Under the pieces are notes generated by a model. The model made no database searches. It was not told the origin of the DNA and was given only the letters and a program-made list of their open reading frames with translations. A stretch of 64,000 nt of DNA. Origin: Apis mellifera (lineage: Eukaryota; Arthropoda; Insecta; Hymenoptera; Apidae). The stretch covers positions 26,675,352 through 26,739,351 of the forward strand of contig NC_037638.1 of the NCBI RefSeq assembly GCF_003254395.2, in the 5' to 3' direction. Every line of letters begins with the position of its first letter. Position 1 is the stretch's first letter. Shown here piece after piece: positions 50,200 through 63,900 of this stretch. The translations under genes were made by a program, and so were the position numbers.

Positions 50200-51430
50200 C
50201 TTTCAATCCGTAATTACGGATCCGTGCACCGGGATATGGTATGGAAAAAAGAGGAGGAGGAGGACAGGGGAGGAGAGCGGAGAGAAAACTGGGCAGCAGC
50301 GAGGCTGGCTGGCACTCGGACTACTGGCGGGCAGGGACGCGATGTTCAATTGGCAACTTTTTTCATTAGCGCATCGAAACCGAAGCGAAGGTGGGGAGAC
50401 GTGGAGGAGGGGAGGCCTCCTCTCTCTCGTGTGTGCGTGCCGCGCGAGGAGAGAAAGAAGCAGAAGGCGGAGAGAGCAGCGTGGCATCCCTGTTGGCGGA
50501 TGTCAGTGGTGGCGCGGTGCTTGGCTCGGACAAAGAGTGGTGCCTCGAAAGGGAGATGCGGAATGAGAGCGCACCGGCCACGGAGGAACGGATAAAGGCA
50601 GCGACGCCGGGTCGGACGGTATTCACGATCGGACGCAACACGTAAAACGATGCAGCCCCAGAAACGGCGGCAGCGGCAGTAGCAGCACCACCACCACCAC
50701 CATCCTTTCTATGAAACTGCCTTTCCCCTGCTTCGCCAATAACGCACACCTTTCCCTGTGCAGAGAGAGAGAGGGAAAGAGAGAGTGAAGGGGGGCGGCA
50801 GCAGGACTGGTTGGTGCGGTACGGTAGATCGAGCGGCTAACAAAGGGACAGAGGGAAAGCTGTGGCAGGGTGACTGAAGCTGTGTACGTCCACGCTGCTG
50901 GAGACGAGATGGAAGGAGGAAGAGAGAGAGCGAGAGCTCTTTGAATACAACCGCGATTCGTGTCGGTTCGTTGGTCGACCGAGGCTAGCTCGAGGGGCCG
51001 GGAGCTAGCTCCAAGCTCCGCGGAGGAGGAGGAGGGGTGGAATTGGTACGAATATTTAAATGCCGAGGGATTTGAAAAGATTCTTGTTGGACGTTACGCC
51101 GCCCACCCTCCACCTATCGCCCAGGAAGAGCCTTGAACGTAGAATGCTCGCAACTCGGACTTGTCTAAAAAACCGACGAAAAGAAGGAGGAGGTTGAGAA
51201 TCTGGAGAGGGACGGAGGTATAGTGGTAAAGGAAGAGGGCGAAGAGGAAGGAGAAGAAAGACAGAAAGCGGCAGTCGGCTGACTCCAAGTGTGCGTCTGT
51301 TTGTGAATGAGTCCGTGAACGCGTGAATGTCTGCTGCAGTCAAAGTTGCGGAAGCCGGGGGAAAAGAGGCAGGATATTAAGGACTGACCTATTCGCGTGA
51401 ACTTCTAGGTTTTCTGCGGTTCCTGCCGAG
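50200..51430. promoter_or_regulatory. GC- and purine-rich island, possible promoter or 5' exon
   Basis: About 1.2 kb of GC-rich, G/A-biased sequence with many CpGs, CAGCAG/CGGCAG clusters and CCA repeats contrasts with the AT-rich DNA on its right. An ATGGCGG motif (51432) lies at the right edge. Such islands often mark starts of regulatory genes in bees. No TATA/initiator pair or spliced exon could be fixed, so this is a weak inference. Confidence 0.2.
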
Positions 51431-54400
51431 AATGGCGGTTCGCAAATTTTTTTTCACTCGAATATTCCCTCCGTTTCCCTCCCGCGGTTCGCGGTCAATT
51501 TCCTTCCCTTCCAACGTTGCTAATTCAACAACTCTCGGAGATAAGGCCGTCTCGAATTTGCCTCGAATTTTTATTTGTTCATCCGAGAATTTTTTTTCAC
51601 CATCAAATGGATTTAATGTTATCGAGTTCGGTTTCGATTTTTATAGTACAAATTTATAGTACAGCGACCAGTAGTAGCGGCGACGAATACTTAAAGAATT
51701 TGAGCCTCGATTAATCAAAAGTTTCAAACTCGATAAGTTTCCAAGCTTTCCTTTTTTTTATTTAAATTTCAAAAATAGAAAAAATTCGATAAAATCGATA
51801 CCCGATGTAATCAATCATGTATCAAGGGGAGGAATAAAATTAATAATTGGCCAAGTGATTTACTCGAGAATATAAGAAGAAGAAAACAGAGGATTATAAG
51901 ATTTAAAGATTTAGAATTAATGTACACGTATATGTGTAAGTGCCAAGAATTCACGATATTCTTATTCTCTCGAATTTTCTCTCGTTGCCTATAAGTTTCG
52001 AGCTGTGAGAAATTTTCACGTCACGAACGTGCGATTGAATTTCGGATTTAAGATTTAATTTATCGATTAATTTGGTCACTTTCCAACCCTCTATGTTTAT
52101 CGATGGACGTTAAAACGTTTCATTAGCGACAATGTGTGAAACGAAGTTTTAAAACGTATGTAATTGACGTCTCTCGGGATTGTAAAGGAAGTACGATTTA
52201 TTATCTATCCAAAAGTATTTTCATACCGTAAAATGTTTCACCAGTTTTAAACGGATTTGATTTTCATCTTATCCGAAAAAGTTTCGCGCGATTCCTTAAC
52301 AACGAATGAAAAGGAATGAAAATATTTCCATTATCAATCTCGAATTTTAATTCTCGAATTTTCACTTTTAGATAATAATAAATTATATTTTACAGTTAAA
52401 ATAAATTTCTTCCTGCGAAATAATTTATCGATGTTGTTAATTATTCCCGACTCGTGAAATTTTCGCAAAAAGGATCGAAATATTTGAATTAAAATTTCTT
52501 GCTTTTCTCGTTAAATTCCCGAATAAGATTATTTATTTCGAAATTATTCCACATTATTTTGTTTTAAAATTTTAGAGTTTAGAGAAGATTCGAGATATAA
52601 AGACGAAATATTATTCTCGCAAACTGATAAACTCGTGAAATAAAAGAGTGTACGAATCTCTCTCTCTCTCTCTCTCTCCCTCTTTTTTCTTTTGTTATTT
52701 ATATTATAATTTAATTAAAATCAGAATTAACTGAACTGTGCTTCGTCTGTTCTTGAAAATTACATGATATTGCAGCGTTTCCCTTTTATCTCTGCCATGC
52801 GTTGCAACGCGTCACGTCAAAATTCATTATTTCCGTGTATTCTTGTTTTAACGCAACCTTGTCCCAACGCGTTTTACGTTTTCCGCGAATTAATAAAAAA
52901 AAAAAGGATGGTGGAAAGTGTTTTTCTAACGTGTTGATATATATACATATATATATATTTAAAATATATTTCAAAGAATAAACGGTTGGAAATTACACGA
53001 TGCGTCAAATTTATATCCGTATCGAGTGAATAATGCCGGAATATTTTATAGCGGGACATCCCGCGTTAGATTTTTAGAAAAACGTCGAAAAATCGATTAA
53101 AAATCGATAGTCTCCAGAGCGCCATTTATTCGGTCGAGTTGTTTAACCATAACGCTCCCTATAATTCCCTAGAGTTCCATAGAAATATGCTTTATTATCG
53201 AAATGTGTTGCGGGACCCATGCACGTTGTTGATAATATGACGAAGAAACGTTTCCGCAAACGGTACACAATTTATAGTTGTTTTTTCGTATACGCGTACG
53301 TTTTGTTATTAGTATCGTTATCTCGTTATTATTATTAACATCCGAAACGGAACGATCGCGAATAATTAAATCGCGCGACATTTCGAAAATTCGAAATTGA
53401 ACCGATTCGGAATATTGAAATTTTAAAAGAACGTTTAAAATTTTATTCGTTTAAAATGATTAGAAACCCTTGGATATCATGCGAGATAATATTTCTCGCA
53501 TATTTCGACTAATTTTCTTGATGATGACAATGTTATATATTCCCGTTGAATTCGATCAATGAAACAATTATACGCGTCCTCATCTTCATTGGTGCAGAAA
53601 CTGCGCATTCCACAATTCTACCGAAATAGACGAATGAATTGAACGGGCTAAAACTGGCAAATTTGATTAATCGCGAACGAGATGATATGAGAATTTTTCT
53701 TTCTACGATATTATTCGTTATTAAAATCAATCCAAGGGTACAAAATTGAAATTGTTCGCTTCGAAAAAGGAAGAGAAATATCGAAAACTGTTTGACACTT
53801 GAGATTAAAAAATGGAAAGAAAAATTTATTTCTCAAGAATTGATAACTCCTCGGAGGAGGATGGAAAGCGGACGAGAAATAATACAAAGCACACCAATGC
53901 GACGACAATGAGTCTTTTTTTCTCGACGTAAGGAATCAGGAAACGCCATTAGGAGGGTAAAAAAGCGGGCAGAAGGCTGATATAAACTCATATTTTGGTC
54001 ATTCCGCCGAGCTTTAATAAAGAAACCCCTCTCGTCACGACGACGGTAGACGGTCCGATGAGAGCCGGTGTACCGTGAATCGTGGCTGCTATATAGATAC
54101 CTGTCAGCCACCTCCAACGTTATACATCCCTTTGCTATATGCGCGTGGATGCACTCACACATATACACACACATATACACATACATAGGACACATAAAAG
54201 CGTGCATGGGTTGGAGGCGGATAGGAAGGCAAAGAAAGAAGCTAGGAGCCGTGGAGGCGCGAAGCCAGAGGTGAGACTCGAGTCGTGGATGGAGAAGGCT
54301 CTACTAAGGAGCTCTCCGCAGAAGAGAGGGAGGGTAGCGATATTAGCTTCCACATTTGGAAAAATCCTGTCACCAGCCTTCCACTCTGCCTTCTCGTAGC

Positions 54401-55548
54401 CAGAGGACCAGAGGCTTCAACCTATACTATTATTTGCATACCCGCCACGGCCCGCATGAATATGGATGTGGATGCTCGTCCCTGCCGAACCGAAATTTCG
54501 CCGAGGTGCTCCTGCTCCGAATTTCCTCCGCGAGCATTGTACGCGACTGGTTATCGTTGAAACAGAAACAGTGGCTCGAAAGGAAGAAAGAACGAAAGAG
54601 TGTCAATAGGAAAGTGCAGCTTTTATTATTCGATCTAGGAGGGAAGGATGGGAAATTCGAAGGAATTATAAGATTATCTCCGGCTCGGTAGCGTTTAACG
54701 TGTATATATATCCGCATTCCTGCAGGATACGCGTAATATACGCATACATATGCATCCGTACGCGGCGGGTTGTATCTCGATGCCGTTTCGATATCATCTA
54801 GTGGCGGGGGTGTGCAGGGAAGGAAGGGTATTCCACGCGAGTGTACGGAGTTTCGCGCTCGTCTCGTTCCTCGCACCGCGACCGTGCATTCTATGGGGAG
54901 GAGGGGAGATATTGGCCGCGTGTATAATGCATTCGAACACGTATACGCGTGCCCGTGCCTGTGTATAATCGCGTTCCATTTATTTGCGAATATATACATC
55001 CCCCATGTATGGAGGATACACCTTCCTCTCCTCTTCCTCTCCTCTTCCCTCTCCTCTTTTCGTGCTTACGTACGCTACTTGTAAATGTTTCGTAGGGGGA
55101 GGGGTGTTGCAAGTTTGCTCGAAAGAGAGATTGTCCTTCGAAACGGAAAGAGTATACGGGTAAATACGAATAATAAAAGGGGGGGAAGGAGGAGAGAGGA
55201 AGATAGAATACGCGAGTTTCGTGACTATTACGGTTGTTAGATTAGTTTGCCGGAGCGTAATGCCTGAGCTACTAAGGCCTGAATCGGCCGCATAAATAAG
55301 GGAATCTACGTTGATTCATAATTCATTCTCGTTCAAGTCCTCGCAGATGTTGCGACGATTTCATTCAGGTACGATCATCACGTAGATACGTAAGGAAAGG
55401 AAGGAAGGAAGGAAGGAAGGAAGGGGAAACTTGGCCGGACGATAAGTTTATTTTCGCGCGCGATGCTTTTTTTTCTTCTTTTCCTTTTTCTTTTTCCACG
55501 TGCTTTTTGTTCGCTATAAATGAAATTGAAAGGGAGAGGTATAAAAAA

Positions 55549-55582
55549 AAAAGAAAAGAAAAGAAAAGAAAAGAAAAGAAAA
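55549..55582. repeat. (AAAAG)n microsatellite
   Basis: Six to seven AAAAG units after an A run. Confidence 0.95.
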
Positions 55583-56898
55583 GTGTCGTTTTACGTCACA
55601 CTTTACTTAGCTGCGCTTTTGCACACCCTGTATCACTTCCCCCCCCCCCCTCCCTCCTTTATTTTTCCTTTCTCCCTCTTCTTTTTCGTATTTGAAAGCT
55701 CGTTAAAACGCAGAATGTCGGGTAACTCGGTTGCAAAAGGGATGGTTATTAAAGCGGCGATAATTAAAATAGTACAGTGAAAAGGAACACGAAAGATAAA
55801 GAGCGAAGGAAATAAAAAAAAAAAAAGAAGAAAAGAAAAATGAAGAAAAGAGAGATAGAAAAAAAAGGGTGCTAATCAGCTTTTACGGAATTGTTTTCTA
55901 TGTCGAGTGAACCGCAAAAGTGGAGGGAAATATTTGTCGATCCTTTTTTGCGCGAGCGGAAAGCCGAATTGTGCAAAGCGTCGCTCGCCTCGTGTGCAAA
56001 ATGTCTGCCTAGTTGACGATAACGAGGCGTTAAGCTTCGTCAAAATTAAACGCGGAGCAAGAGATCGCGCCTCTCTCGTTAAGTCCTTCTCATTAAAAAT
56101 AATTTGACATAAATAAGACCAACTGCTACAAATAAAGCCACGTTTCATTTATATAAGGGAAATACAAGGGAAGTTTACAGATTTTTTTATGTACAATTGA
56201 AATTCAAAGGGATTTTCATCTTGCAAAATCCGTTATCAATCCCCCTTATGAGATTCGCGAATGTTTACACTCTCGTATCGTATCGTACGGAATTTAATCA
56301 AGAGGAATTTAACACAAGAAAATGTTGCACGATTAATTCAAGTTTAACCCCCTCCTCCCCCAAATTTACTTGCGCATCCGCTTTCGTGGACAAATTCTGC
56401 GCCACTTTACGGGATACAAAACGCGGCTGTGTGCATATAAAATTAGATAAAACAGTAACTTTGACGAGATAGTCTTCGCTTAATAAGTCGTAGCTAACCG
56501 AGCCGAGGAAGGGTGAGATATATCCATCCCTTCTCGCGATGAAAATAAATCTCATGCATGAATTAAATACGCCCTGAAAAGGGTGAAAAAGAAAAAGGGT
56601 GGAAAAGAGTGAGAGATTAATTTATTATGCTCTCGTTGGAATTAAACATACCGTGGACGAGTGTATGCACACACACACGAACGTGAGAGCGCGCGCGCGC
56701 GGCCTCGAGCAATGGATTTTTATAAATAGAAAATCCATTAATTCGTTACACATTTGAAACAAACTTTCAGAAGAATATGCGACGCAATATTTATTGTTAT
56801 TGGAGCGAGACGCAATTTTTTAGATACGCGGAATGATAACACGACGTGTAATAATAATGTTGTTGGTAAAATGATTCTTTTTTTTTTCCCCTCTCTGT

Positions 56899-56902
<4 letters not shown>

Positions 56903-56942
<40 letters not shown>
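56903..56942. repeat. (CT)20 microsatellite
   Basis: About 20 uninterrupted CT units. Confidence 0.97.
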
Positions 56943-56944
<2 letters not shown>

Positions 56945-57828
56945 TTTAAATACGTGCTCGAAATCATTGCGCATTTGGAATTCACGTTTCGACAAATTGA
57001 ACACGGAAATCATAAATATTTCGTATGCATGCATGTTTTTGGAACGATGTCCATTTGTACGGTTTATTCTGAATTTAAACAAGTTATAAAAATTTCATTT
57101 ATGGTAAACATTGTACGATATCCGCACGGGCCATTAACTAACGTTACAATAACTTTATTTCGAATTCAAAAAATAATAATGCGACACATGCACTTTTCGA
57201 TCCGATAAACAAATTTATATTTATAACGTTGAAAGAATAATAACGTAGGAAAAATAATTACGACTCGCGTATATAACCGTATATAATTATTTTTTAATAT
57301 TAATTAATCGTTTCTTCTTCTTCTTTTTTCTCGAATAGAAGAATAAGATTGTTATCAAAGCGTTGCCAAAAGATTCGAATTCAAGTGCACGTGCATGATA
57401 AATATATTCTTCCATCTGCAAACAGGATTTCAACGATATTTAACGAGACACGATATTCATCTCTGGAGACGTCACGGAACGAGAATCGTGGAACCGAGTT
57501 ATTGACACGGTTCGAAATGGCAATTAGCTAGTATACGCGTATCCCTGCCAGGTGCGAATTTGCCAAACGAAGCAACATTAATCGATCACCGCGCATCCCG
57601 AGTTAAATATATATATTTTCTAACATAAACGCTTCGAAATATCGAAGCTTGGATGTAGTTTCATCGTCCAACGGATAGATATGAAAATTTTTTCCTGGAT
57701 CTCTTAAATATCTCTTAAATATAAAATTTCATCGGAACGTAATCTATTTGTAACGATATAGTTTAGATTATAAAAGTAACTCATCATCCCGAATACATGA
57801 TAATTTTTCAACGTATGATTTTTTCCAG

Positions 57829-58120
57829 AAATTTTAATTCCAGCTTGGAACGAAAGTTATCCAGACTATGTATCGCATATATCGCGGTTTCGTGGGAAAT
57901 GGCTGTTCATCAACGATAAGACGTGTACGTTATATACCGTTTCTCGATGAATATGTCCTAGATCTCCTAGAAATTGGCGCAAATTTCTTCGATCAAAGGC
58001 AAATTCTATCCCCTGTTCTTTCTTCTCTTCCACGTAATTTAAAACCTAGATCCTTCGATTCCTCCTCCTATCTCAACCCGATCCGTTTCAAATAAAACGA
58101 AATAAATAAAAAAAAAAAAG
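57829..58120 (+). other. Open frame ending in AATAAA and an A tract; possible processed-type remnant
   Basis: After TTTTTTCCAG (57819-57828) an open frame (ATG at 57868, 75 codons to 58095) includes EYVLDLLEIGANFFDQRQIL. The stop overlaps AATAAA (58091-58096), and an A run follows at 58107-58119. The layout recalls a last exon or a retrocopy end, but I recognise no family and the A run may be ordinary for this DNA. Confidence 0.15.
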
Positions 58121-60828
58121 AAAAAGTCTCGATTCGTATCGAGAATCGAGAAACTTATATTCGTTACGTCGGGTAAAAATTCATTTCCCGATACCTGGAA
58201 AGAGATACATCGTGTACATCGCGCGTTTTAATCAATTCACATCCCCTTAAATCGGTTTCGAGCCTAGCTTGCTAATTCCGTTCCGTTACACTTCCCAATC
58301 TAATTTACCCGATTCGAGGGTGGATTCGGCCGTCGAGAAAGGAGGGAGAGATAGAGAGAGAGATAGAAAAACCCTGATACGAAGAGGGAGGAACGTTAAA
58401 TCATTACGAAATAAACGTTTTCATTCCCCGTATCCGGGCAGAATCACCGGGACACGGGGGGAGAGAGTGAGAGGTCGGAGAAAACGATGAAATTTATAGT
58501 CTCGCGGCGGTTAAACAGCGGCGAGCGTGGCGATTGCCCAGATACCCTTGCCCCCTCCCCTCCCTCGCTTGCGAACCGTTCTTTCTGCCGGATGGTGGGA
58601 GGCGTATCGAGGCGTATATCCGAGGCGTCCGATATCCGTGTAACAATTAGAATTGCGGGTGAGTTTGGGGTTGACCGCGACAAAGCGTGGCACCGTATCG
58701 AATGTGTGTGTGTGTGTGTGTGTGTGTGTTTCCCCTGCTCCCCTCGATTTCTCCCTGTTCGATCGCACAGAGGGGATCCTCCTCCCCTCTCTTTCCGGAA
58801 CGGGCAGTTTGCGCAGCCTCTACGTTCAAGCTGATCCAACGAACGTATATGGATATATATGTGTGTGTGTATGCGTGAAACGAATACGTGGAGCGGCGTG
58901 GAGTGGAAACAGATTGGTTGCGCGTCTACCGGCCGCCAAACACGACGGAAACACAGCTCTGGACGCTTTGGAATCGGAAGGATCTACGAGGCCGCGAGTG
59001 CTCGACGCGACTGTTGATTGAACCATTTCGCGAGGGGGAGGAGAGGGTGGTGGAGGTTACGCCTCTTCGAGCTTTGATAAAAATCTGCGAAAGAGAGAGA
59101 GAGAGAGGGAGAAAGGTTCGAAGCGGTTAAGGGAAATCAAATCGCGCGATTCGCCATTTTCGATTCTTCCCCCTTCCTCGTGTTTCGTAGCTTTTAATTT
59201 TGCCACGTGTTTCATAGAGAGAAAAACCATTGGGGCGAGGTTGCGCCGATGAAAAGGACAGCGATACCTGGTTTAATTTGTGTAGCTGAAAAACGGTTTT
59301 CGTTTTTTTTTCTTTAAACTGTGCTCCATTTTTCTTTTCTCCCCCCTTTTATTTTCGAATATTTATAATTTAATTACGAAATTCGTTTCAGAGGTGATTT
59401 CAAATCGAGATAGTTAAAGAATTATCGTTCGAACATTTTCGAGTCGAGACACGATTAAGGGAAATGTAGCTCTAAGAGCTTGAACGACGGCCGTTTAAAA
59501 AGGAAAGGAGAAATATCAAGGGCCGTACGTTAACGCCGGCCGAGATAACGAAGCGAAATTTGAAAAGAACGAGGCGATTTCCATAGGCCGGCTCCGAGCC
59601 GGCGAGGCAAGGGATATAAATTGGCTGCGGTCGACGCAAGCTGGTCGTGTATCAAAAATTACCTCCTCCCCCACGCACGCGTATACACACGAGTAGGTAG
59701 GGGAACAAACGTTCTGCATGAAACCGCACTCCGCGCCACTTAACTTATAAACCCGTTCGAACAGGACGCCCCATTTGCCAACCATTCCTCCAGGGCAGCA
59801 TTGATTTTTGATCCGAGTCAATCGCCTCGTTTCCCATTTCTCGCAACGGAGAAGAATATCTCCACCCTCTTATACATACGTATACATTCTCCATTCGATT
59901 TCTAAGGGAGGAATGCCTTTTTTCACCAAATTTGCCACGATTTTTCCCCTCTCAAGTTTGTGTAACGAAACGACGCTAGGGAGGGGGGCTGAGATGGAAG
60001 GGTCTCGATGACAGATTTCGGAACGAACGAACGAATCTCGAGAGAGTAAAGGTTGTAGAGTATCGTTTCCTACGAGATCCTCTCACGACCCTCCATTCAC
60101 TCTTGTTTGTTTCAATAAACCGCTACCTTTCTTCAGGTTAAGAGTCTCCCTTCGTGCTTCCTCCCCTTATAGTCCCTTATCCTCTCCAAGATTTTCCAAT
60201 CTTCCTCGCGACATTTATAAACGAATAGTTTCGGGAGGGGAGGAGAGGCGTTGCGTAAACACGTGCTTGATTTGTCGAAGGGAAAAAAATAGGGGAAAAG
60301 GAGGAAATCTTGGGATATTAGAGAAAGATTCGCTTTGGAAGGAGATTCGATTCCCAAAATTCTCGATTCGTTTCCGTATTATTATTAAATTCGATTTATA
60401 TTTGTTTCGCGATATCGTCGAAATAATGTAAATATTAGAGCTGGTTCGAGTATAACGTCGTTGTTGTTACACGTAAAGCTACGACTCGTGTATATTTACG
60501 CGTGAATTGGGCGTCATTGGACGCTGTTTCGATTCCGCTTCTCCCTTCTCTTTCGTTTCGACGCGACATAGTAAACTCGTGGATAGTAGAACAAAGGCAT
60601 CGGCACGAGCCGCGTCTACACGAGTTAGTTTATTCCTTCTTACCGTTCAAACGAATCGTTTCACAATTTCTTAATAATTATTTCTTGTCGATTCTTTTTT
60701 CATTTATAATGAAATTCAATCGAGTCAACGTGGACGAAGGATGACGCCAAAATCCTAATCTTTGGTATAAAGAAAGAAAGAGAAGAAGAGAAAAGAAAGA
60801 TACCTAATGATATTCCTTTTCTTCCTAG
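58096..60828. other. Non-coding region
   Basis: No gene recognised. It includes (GT)n (58702-58730), GA tracts (58336-58366, 59091-59111) and a perfect 7-bp-stem hairpin at 59587-59603 (GCCGGCT/AGCCGGC, loop CCG). Confidence 0.6.
58702..58730. repeat. (GT)n microsatellite
   Basis: About 14 GT units. Confidence 0.95.
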
Positions 60829-60908
60829 GTTCTCTAGAAGAACTCGTAGAGGAGGATGAATCGGAGTTTCATTTCGGAGTTCCATTTTCCCCAACCAACT
60901 CGGATTAA
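60829..60908 (+). other. Candidate alternative terminal exon
   Basis: A CTAAT branch-like word and TATTCCTTTTCTTCCTAG (ending 60828) form a strong acceptor. One frame then reads SLEELVEEDESEFHF, continues to a TAA at 60906-60908, and has the acidic composition of a protein tail. There is no clear donor, so it would be a last exon; no nearby AATAAA was seen. The peptide is not known to me. It may be chance. Confidence 0.2.
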
Positions 60909-63900
60909 AAAATCTATTATTTATGCACTTGCTATCTTATCCACCGACGTTTCTCGCCCTCGGTCCAAATTCCATCCTAAATTGTTGAATAGCCTTCTAT
61001 TTACCTCGGTTATCCTCCTCCTTCTGCTCGAGCTTGGCGTGTCTTCGTCGCATAAAAAACTAAGCAGCTTCTTAAATCACGTTACTTGGCCAATCGGGCT
61101 TCCGAAACAAGTTCGCGCTTTCTTCAAGGCGCTCCAAGGAAACCGTTACGACACACGAACGTTTAATACGATTTGGTTACGTTCGAATGCACTCGCTTTC
61201 CCTTTTCCTTTTAATCGAACTCGAGTCGAGACGAATAAAAGGAGGAAAGAAAGAAAATTTCGCATTTGATTATCGGACGGAAAATCGATATCTTGGACCA
61301 GTTTACGGAATATCATACACCGTGGAAAATACAGTGTGACAACAATCTGGTCAATCGACTAGAGTAGGATCAAACGGCGACGAGGTATTGGCCTTTACCG
61401 ATGCCCGTATCACCGGGGGCTAAGAGTTTGTTACCCCCTCGGTTAGTTATCAACTCGGGCGAGCGCGGTTGAGAAACTTGGGGAGCCTTGCGCACAGGTT
61501 TCGATGTAGGTTGAAGTGTAAATCAGCCCCGACAGAGTGACGCTCCCTCCCTCCTCCCTTCCTTCCGTATCACGCTCCATCTACCCTCCCTTCCCTGCAA
61601 CTCTGTTGCATCCATCTATCGACTCGCGTGCATCCCCCAACCGCCACGTCGAAACAACCTGACGAAATTCCCTCCCCCTTCTTCGATTCACCCTCCTCTC
61701 CTTCGTCTCCTCCTCGCCTCGAGACGAAGACAACGATGAGAGAAAAGGAATAGAAACAAAGGAGAATAAAAAGAGGGAGAGGAGAAAATAAAGAAAGGGA
61801 GAGTCAGAGTCACTCCCTTCGAACGAGTTCCGCTCCTCTTCCTTCCGCTCGACAAATTGAAATCGTCAGACCGAAATCCCCCCCAAAGGAGAGAGCGGAG
61901 GAGAGGAGGATCGAGGATGGATGGACGGGAGTGGAATAAGGGAAGAAGAAGTGCGAAGGGGTGAGAGCGGCCGAGCTTTGGGGACGAGCTGGACAACGGG
62001 GAGGGGAGAAGAGGGATAAATTCCGTCGCGATCGTCGCGACAAAGACAGACGAAGAGAGAGGGAGAGAGAGAAGGGGGAATAGTAGGTGGTCCCAACGTG
62101 GTCGTAACCGGCGACGTTGCTTTACCGGACGATATTTCACCCGGTAATTATCTTAGCGTGCAACGCGATAGTGCGAGGCGGCCGCCGGTATTAATGCCCA
62201 CTGATAATGTACCAATACTGTCCCGCGCCTCTGTGCCCCGCCGCTCGAGGAGCCGAGTAATAGACAGCTCGAATGCACTGCGCCGACCGACCGTCCATTC
62301 CTAAGATATTCAACCGGGTGGAGTGGATTATGGGACGCGTCCACCTCCTCCTTTCCATCCCTCATCGAACCACTCTCCTCATCGATTCGCGCCAGGAAAC
62401 GCGAGAGTCCGCTCGATCCCCCATCCGATTTTCTTCGAAATGGATGATCCGCGTAATTAGCGATCCGTTTACAAGCGTCCGTTAGCCGAAGAGGTTAATT
62501 AACGGGGCCATTAATTTTCGAGCGTGGCCTCGAAACGTACCCTTATTCACTCACTCACTCACTTACTTACTTACTTACTTACTTGTCTGGCTGCTTATGG
62601 GGAGAGGAAGTTGAAGAGAGCGATCGAAATCGTAATGAATGCGAGATCGAGGATTGTCGAAATAGGACTCTCGTCGCGAGAATAATGTAATAAAAAAGAA
62701 AAGTTTCTTTCCCCTGGTCGTTCGAGCTAGGTAATAGTCACAAGGAACGGGAAATTTTAGTTTTAGTTTTATCGTTTTATTCTTTTCTCTTTTCCACTTT
62801 TTCTAATCGGTAATTAAATTTTTCGAGTTAAGAATTATGGCGTGTTCGACTTCTTTCGAAAAATTCAGTATTGGTTTCGATATTCGTGAAGGGGAGAGAG
62901 AGGGAAGGAAGGGGGATAAGAGTAGGAGATGAGAGTAATAAAATCGGTAAAAACGTTATAGCCTCGTAAAAGTCGCGCGGGATGGAAAAAGTGGGAAAAA
63001 GTGTATTTACGATTCCCTTATTATTACGTATCGAAACTAAACTTGAAATGTGTATCGATAAAGATACGTCCGTTTCGTCGAATAAAAATTCCAAAATGTT
63101 CGACTCTCTGTGTGTGTGTGTCCTTAAAAATTACATTTTTCTCCCTTCGAAAAATTATTCGGAAAATTATTCCTTCATCACATGCTTATGTTTCTCTCAC
63201 GAAAATCGTGTCTCGTTGCACAATACGCGGGAATTACGTTATTAACTAATGATATTATTATTATTACCCGTGAGCAGCGAGATAATTCACCCCCAACGTC
63301 ATAAACGCGCATAAATAAAAAGCGTATCGTGTCGTAAGAACATTGTCGGGTTCCTTCCCTCTCCCTCCTTTCTCTCCTCCTCTCCCTCCCTCCCTCCCTT
63401 TTTTTTCAACACAAAGCAGACGTTGAATTCGTTCCGCCTTGGAAATTTCATAGGGATGGAAAAACAACGGTTTATAATCAGGAAATTGCGATACTTCATC
63501 AAACTAATGGCGAGTCTCGCCCAAACGAACGAGCGTGTTTATAATGGACATGCATAAAAGTGGATTTAATAATGCGGTTGGCCGTATTGTAATTTATCAA
63601 CGGTATAATGACGGCGAAAGAAATTTAATCCGGAAATCACAAGTGTTTCCTCTAACAACGAGTTCTCCCCCCTCCCTCCGAATCTCCGTTACATTTAGAG
63701 AAAGTGGAAGGATTATCACACACAGAAATACATTTCTTTGATATCTTTCTTTCCATCCGGATCATTTCTATTGTTTTGTTTTCAAATATAACGAATAAAA
63801 AAAAAATCCAAATAAATTACTCGTTAAAAATCTTCAAAGCCAAAAGACACGACTACAACGGTCAGCTTTACGCTTTAACGAAACGGATGGAAAAGTTATC

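Larger units (their letters stand above)
51431..57828. other. Non-coding region
   Basis: No gene recognised. AT-rich to about 53900, then mixed. It includes CT tracts (52658-52678, 56903-56942), an AAGG array (55395-55423), an AAAAG array (55549-55582) and a CG tract (56691-56701). Confidence 0.6.

Noticed and set aside
58487..58834. 115-codon + frame with a GTGAGT donor at 58662
   Set aside because: The frame continues through the GT microsatellite, lacks a convincing upstream acceptor or known domain, and is mirrored by a - strand frame of similar length.
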